DNA from: Sphingopyxis sp. 113P3
GTDB taxonomy: Bacteria > Pseudomonadota > Alphaproteobacteria > Sphingomonadales > Sphingomonadaceae
Reading direction: 5' to 3'
Length of the DNA stretch: 64,000 nt
Assembly (NCBI RefSeq): GCF_001278035.1
Contig: NZ_CP009452.1
Span: 1,087,501-1,151,500, forward strand
Numbering within the stretch: the stretch's first letter is position 1; every line of letters starts with the position of its first letter. Below, piece by piece: positions 60,204-64,000 of the stretch. Under the pieces are notes generated by a model, which saw nothing but the letters and a program-made list of their open reading frames with translations, had not been told where the DNA came from and ran no database searches. The translations under genes were made by a program, and so were the position numbers.

Positions 60204-61212
60204 CGTCTTCCTCCAGCTTTCGGCCGAGGATCGGCGCGATGCGTTGGGCGTCGCCGCCGACCGCTCGGGCCGTCCGACCCATCTTCTCGAGAAGGACGTG
60301 TGGGTGGTGTGGGCGCTGGCGACCCTCTACGCCGCGCCGCTCGGTGAACATCTGGTGTTCAAGGGCGGCACGTCGCTGTCGAAAGCCTATCAGGTCATCC
60401 GCCGATTTTCGGAGGATGTGGATCTGACCTACGACATTCGGGCGATCGCGCCCGATCTGGTCGGGGACAATGGCGAGGGCCTGCCGAAAACCCGGAGCGA
60501 GGAAAAGCGCTGGTCCAGCGAGGTCCGCCGGCGATTGCCGGTCTGGGTCGCTGAGGCCGTGCAGCCGGTGATCGCGACCGCGCTGGCCGCCGAAGGTCTG
60601 GCGGCGGCCATTCGCGTCGAGGATGACAAGCTCTTTATCGACTATGAGGCGACCGCGGCCGGCTCCGGCTATGTCGCGCCCAGCGTCATGCTGGAGTTCG
60701 GCGCCCGCTCGACGGGCGAACCGGCGAGCCTGCGCGACGTTGTCTGCGATGCGGCCGGCCTGATCGGCGGGCTGATATTCCCGACGGCGCGACCGCGCGT
60801 CATGCACGCGGAGCGCACCTTCTGGGAGAAGGCGACCGCCATCCATGTCTTCTGCCTCCAGGAACGGCTGCGCGGCGACCGCTTCGCACGACACTGGCAC
60901 GATGTCGTCCGGCTGGATGAAGCCGGCTTCGCGGAGGCCGCTTTCGCCGATCGCGAACTGGCCAACGCTGTCGCCCGCCACAAGTCGATGTTCTTCGCGG
61001 AGAAGGCCGCCGACCGCACGCCGATCGACTACGCAACGGTCGTCAACGGCGGCTTGCAGCTCGTGCCGGCCGGCGATGGCGCGAAGGCGTTGGAGGACGA
61101 CTATGCCCGCATGGTCGAGGATGGGCTGCTCTTCGATGACGCGGAGCCGTTCGAGGCGCTCATGGCGCGGTGCGCCGATATAGCCGCGCGCGCGAACAAC
61201 GCGGCCAAATAA
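60196..61212 (+). CDS. AbiEii-type nucleotidyltransferase toxin
   Basis: A 338-residue protein. EKDVWVVWALATLY, then HLVFKGGTSLSKAYQVIRRF and SEDVDLTYD form the GGTxLSK...SxDxD nucleotidyltransferase core of AbiEii/AbiGii toxins. RPRVMHAERTFWEKATAIHV is the conserved downstream block. In type IV-like AbiE systems such enzymes block growth after phage infection, in related MenT toxins by modifying tRNA. The four catalytic motifs look intact. Confidence 0.9.
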   Translation: MADVFLQLSAEDRRDALGVAADRSGRPTHLLEKDVWVVWALATLYAAPLGEHLVFKGGTSLSKAYQVIRRFSEDVDLTYDIRAIAPDLVGDNGEGLPKTRSEEKRWSSEVRRRLPVWVAEAVQPVIATALAAEGLAAAIRVEDDKLFIDYEATAAGSGYVAPSVMLEFGARSTGEPASLRDVVCDAAGLIGGLIFPTARPRVMHAERTFWEKATAIHVFCLQERLRGDRFARHWHDVVRLDEAGFAEAAFADRELANAVARHKSMFFAEKAADRTPIDYATVVNGGLQLVPAGDGAKALEDDYARMVEDGLLFDDAEPFEALMARCADIAARANNAAK

Positions 61213-61235
61213 GAAACTGGGGGGATTGGGGGTAT

Positions 61236-62558
61236 ATGAGCGAAGTCGGAGACAAGCGAAAATTCCAGTTTCTGCGGAACGGCGATGCTGATCCATCGGA
61301 ACTCGACTGGAACAAGGGGATCGAGAGCGCCCGCCAGGCGATTTCCGAGGCCATGAACGCCAAGAATATCGCGTTTTTGCTCGGCGCTGGATGTTCCTCC
61401 CTGATGAGGGACGAAAAGGAACTCGGCATTGCGACCATGGCGCCCCTGGCCAAGGAGTTCTGCGAAGAAACCCTCGCGGCGCGGGCGGCGGGATTCTACG
61501 GTGATCCGCCAGTCGTCGGCGCTGCCCCGGCGCCGTGGCGGCTGACCAAGGGCGAACTCGACTATCTCGATGCGCTCGGGATCGACCTGGCGAAGGACTA
61601 CAGCCGGAACCTGGAACGCTTGATGGAGGTGCTGTTCGCGCAGCGGTTCGTGCTGCGCCAGAGCGAGAATCCCGACCTTCACCCCTACCGCGCTGTTCTC
61701 GACGGCATCATCAAGAAGGTCCAGGACTTCCTATGGACCCGTGTCACGCAAGGGGCCTTCGCCACGGACGGCGACACCACCGTGCGCGACCTCTACGAGC
61801 GGTTCTACAAGAAGCTGGTCCTGCGAGATCGGTCCTTGCCCCGACCGTGGGTGTTCACGACCAACTACGATCATTTCAGCGAATTGGCGATGGATCGGCT
61901 GGGCATTCCCTATGCCAACGGCTTTTCCGGCGTCGTGGAACGTCGCTTCAACCCGGCGATCTTCCGCTATGCCCTGGCCGAGCAGCTCGACGTCGCCAGC
62001 CGCAAGTGGACCGCCGTCGACGCCTTCGTCTATCTCTGCAAATTGCATGGCTCGGTCACTTGGACCGAGGACGATCATGGCCTGTTCCCGATCAAGGAGG
62101 TCTGGCCGCCGGAATCCACGAACCAGATGCTGATCTATCCGACGCCGGCGAAGCAGAACTCTTCGCTCGGCTCGCCCTACGCGGACCTGTTCCGGGAATT
62201 TCAGTCCCGGATCGTGCGCGAGCAGAGCGTTCTCATCACGGCGGGCTACGCCTTCGGCGATGAGCACCTGAACAATATCATCTACCAGGCGCTGACGATC
62301 CCGACGTTCCGTCTGGTGATCTTCGCGGCGCCGGATACGGCCGGTGAGATCGCCAAGCTGCGGGCGCTGCGCGACCCGCGCATTTGGATCATTGGAGGCG
62401 TCGGTCCTGCGGAGGGAACGAGGGCGCACTACTTCGACATGATCGTCGAGCATTTCATGCCGCAGCGTCCCAGCGACAGGATCGATGACGCCGTTCGCAA
62501 GGTGTTGTCCGAACTGGCACCGAAAAGGGACGACGAGACGAAGGATGGCGAGGCATGA
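61236..62558 (+). CDS. SIR2-family NADase-like defence protein
   Basis: 440 residues from ATG 61236, after a G-rich ribosome site. AFLLGAGCSS (50-54), FTTNYDHF (N210) and CKLHGSVTW (H271) are the SIR2 NAD-binding and catalytic positions. The C-terminal YAFGDEHLNNIIYQAL completes the fold. It overlaps the downstream HerA-like gene by 4 nt (ATGA). SIR2-HerA pairs are a described antiphage system in which SIR2 depletes NAD+. It lies 23 nt after the AbiEii toxin, so the two defence modules may be cotranscribed. Confidence 0.9.
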   Translation: MSEVGDKRKFQFLRNGDADPSELDWNKGIESARQAISEAMNAKNIAFLLGAGCSSLMRDEKELGIATMAPLAKEFCEETLAARAAGFYGDPPVVGAAPAPWRLTKGELDYLDALGIDLAKDYSRNLERLMEVLFAQRFVLRQSENPDLHPYRAVLDGIIKKVQDFLWTRVTQGAFATDGDTTVRDLYERFYKKLVLRDRSLPRPWVFTTNYDHFSELAMDRLGIPYANGFSGVVERRFNPAIFRYALAEQLDVASRKWTAVDAFVYLCKLHGSVTWTEDDHGLFPIKEVWPPESTNQMLIYPTPAKQNSSLGSPYADLFREFQSRIVREQSVLITAGYAFGDEHLNNIIYQALTIPTFRLVIFAAPDTAGEIAKLRALRDPRIWIIGGVGPAEGTRAHYFDMIVEHFMPQRPSDRIDDAVRKVLSELAPKRDDETKDGEA

Positions 62559-64000
62559 GCCACGACGATCGCAAACGCGCGATCGGCAAGGTGGTCTCGG
62601 TCGCGGCCGACCGCTTTGTCGTGGAGATGCACGTCGGCACCGACAACTTCACGGTCGTTGGCTTCGACGGCGTGCATTATGTGGCGCGGCTGGGATCGTT
62701 CCTGATGATCCCGTCGCAGTCGGAATATGTCGTGGTCGAGGTTGTCGGCCTGCGTGAGCGCGACGCGAGCACTCCATCCGAGCGAGGCGACTTCGATCGG
62801 GCTGGCTCCTCAAAATATCTGGACGTGGTGCCGGTCGGCATGTTGCCGATGCGTGGCGGCGCGTTCCGTTTCGGTGTGTCCGTTTTCCCGTCTCTGTATG
62901 CGGACGCACTCTATGCACTGGACGGCGAACTCGATCGCATCTTCGAGACCGAGGCGGCCGTCGAGCCGTCAGTCGGCCCGGATGGTGGCGCCTGCGAACC
63001 CGAAGGGGCCACGCGCTATCGGGTTCTGCCCATCGGCAAGTCGGTGGTGTTCGAGAACTACGACATCAAGGTCCGGCTGAACGAGTTCTTCGGCGGTCAT
63101 GTCGCCGTCCTGGGCAATACCGGCAGCGGCAAGTCCTGCACGGTCGCCTCGGTCTTGCAGTCCCTTTTCAGCAAGCCGGAGGAGCATCACGCCCGTGGCG
63201 CGACCTTCGTCGTCTTCGACGTCAATGGCGAGTATCACGCCGCTCTGGCCGCTTCCGCGAAGGAGGGAGCCATCGGGGTCGAGCGCGTCGTCCTCGACGG
63301 CACGGCGGCTGGCTTCCGTATGCCGCATTGGTTCCTGGAGATGGCAGAATGGGAACTGCTCTTGCAGGCAAGCGAGCGAACACAACTGCCGGTCCTTCGG
63401 ACGGCGTTAGGACTGACAAGTCTCTTTCATGCCAATACGCCAGAAGCTCTGGCGCTGCGCGAGCACTTTGTCGCCACCTGCATCATAGAGTGTTTTCGAG
63501 GGGCAGATGGCGACTCCCCCGTATCGAAATTTCAGCGCGTCGTCTCCCTTCTCCAGAAGTATCCGACAAACGACCTGAATATGGCGCTTCTGAACCGCTT
63601 TAATCCCAATTTTCAGTATGGAAACTTTTCGGGGAACAACCAATCGGCGTTTCTGGACGAAGTGAGAAAAAAGCTCCGGGAGGACGCGCCCTTACCAGCC
63701 TATAATCGGACACCATTCTCTTTTGATGAGCTGCACGAGTGTCTCGATTTCGCGATCCTCTACGAGGAGGCTCACGGCAATCGCCAAATCCGAGACTACT
63801 GCTCGTCCATGGTCACGCGGCTCAGATCCCTCCAGGAGAGAACAGAATATGCCTTTCTGCGTCACGAAGGAACTGACGTTGACGCGGCCGTAAGCGATCT
63901 GGAGTTTTTGACCAACATCGTCGGTCTGCAAAGGGCGGCCGGAGAATCGTTCACCAAACGCAACCAGGTTATTATTATTGATCTCAATTCCGTCGAAGAT
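62555..64000 (+). CDS. HerA-like ATPase, partner of SIR2 (cut by window end)
   Basis: 482 residues visible. The N-terminal beta-barrel-like HAS domain (IGKVVSVAADRFVVEMHVGT, then FLMIPSQSEYVVVEVVGL) is followed by the RecA-like core with Walker A VLGNTGSGKS (187-194), FVVFDVNGEYH, and the start of the Walker B region QVIIIDLNSVED at the very end. HerA forms hexameric DNA translocases; with SIR2 it makes a NAD-depleting defence complex. From about 63,390 onward codons turn noticeably more A/T-rich than in the first half. Confidence 0.92.
   Translation, partial: MSHDDRKRAIGKVVSVAADRFVVEMHVGTDNFTVVGFDGVHYVARLGSFLMIPSQSEYVVVEVVGLRERDASTPSERGDFDRAGSSKYLDVVPVGMLPMRGGAFRFGVSVFPSLYADALYALDGELDRIFETEAAVEPSVGPDGGACEPEGATRYRVLPIGKSVVFENYDIKVRLNEFFGGHVAVLGNTGSGKSCTVASVLQSLFSKPEEHHARGATFVVFDVNGEYHAALAASAKEGAIGVERVVLDGTAAGFRMPHWFLEMAEWELLLQASERTQLPVLRTALGLTSLFHANTPEALALREHFVATCIIECFRGADGDSPVSKFQRVVSLLQKYPTNDLNMALLNRFNPNFQYGNFSGNNQSAFLDEVRKKLREDAPLPAYNRTPFSFDELHECLDFAILYEEAHGNRQIRDYCSSMVTRLRSLQERTEYAFLRHEGTDVDAAVSDLEFLTNIVGLQRAAGESFTKRNQVIIIDLNSVED

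Noticed and set aside
61236..62558. Grouping SIR2 (right side) with the left defence island
   Set aside because: It is 45 kb away, pairs by overlap with a HerA-like gene, and belongs to a different SIR2 branch than DUF4917.
1..64000. CRISPR arrays, tRNA or rRNA genes
   Set aside because: Looked for regular 24-40-bp repeats with unique spacers and for tRNA-like cloverleaf ends; none was recognised by eye.

Overview
The window is GC-rich, roughly two-thirds G+C by eye, with tightly packed genes. It looks like part of a conjugative element from an alphaproteobacterium, plausibly a sphingomonad or relative. The evidence is the complete trbBCDEJ-K-LFGI block followed by DUF2274 and LysR genes, a traG/VirD2-type relaxase/traF/parA/repA block, paired DUF736 proteins, and DUF2840, DUF2285, DUF2493, Toprim and strawberry-notch genes. 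This gene order is that of Tn4371-like integrative conjugative elements. The integrase and attachment ends are not in view, so a plasmid with the same backbone cannot be excluded.

Layout. (1) 1-16,100 is a large defence island. A minus-strand pair (UvrD-type helicase, cut by the window edge, and a RecB-like PD-(D/E)XK nuclease) lies divergent from a plus-strand operon. That operon encodes a BrxR-like WYL regulator, a SNF2 helicase with a C-terminal DUF3883 domain, an ASCH protein with a possible B3-like tail, a DUF4917 SIR2-like protein, a DUF1156 DNA methyltransferase and a DUF499 ATPase with an N-terminal HEPN-like domain. Junctions overlap by 4, 4 and 1 nt, then there is a 13-nt gap. The combination does not match canonical BREX or DISARM and is the best candidate here for an undescribed or poorly described system. 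(2) 16,160-26,885 holds a LysR gene convergent with the trb mating-pair operon. (3) 27,053-36,515 encodes the RHH regulator, TraG coupling protein, relaxase, a candidate oriT, lytic transglycosylase, DUF736, TraF peptidase, DUF2840, RHH, ParA, RepA and an HTH protein. (4) 36,655-42,477 contains small regulators (including an XRE gene with two matching operator-like palindromes), a second DUF736, DUF2493 and Toprim genes. (5) 42,474-50,429 encodes a DarB-like methylase-helicase (strawberry notch), small conserved genes and a large ParB. (6) 50,590-59,390 held an ArdC antirestriction/PAPS-reductase-like operon. A nested mobile element of about 6.9 kb (51,753-58,652), carrying three consecutive tyrosine recombinases and its own ArdC, has split the resident ardC. 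The gene is restored exactly in frame if the element and one GGC copy are removed. (7) 59,560-64,000 is a second defence patch: an AbiEi/AbiEii toxin-antitoxin pair with a clear promoter and operator, then a SIR2-HerA pair cut by the window end.

How the parts work together. The trb genes build the mating channel, TraG couples it to the relaxosome, and RepA/ParA/ParB maintain the element. ArdC and the strawberry-notch protein probably protect incoming DNA from restriction, and the two defence patches would protect the host from phage and competing elements. Three operons (strawberry notch, parB, split ardC) share a conserved 5' leader, which points to coordinated control of early-entry genes. 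No tRNA, rRNA or CRISPR array was recognised.
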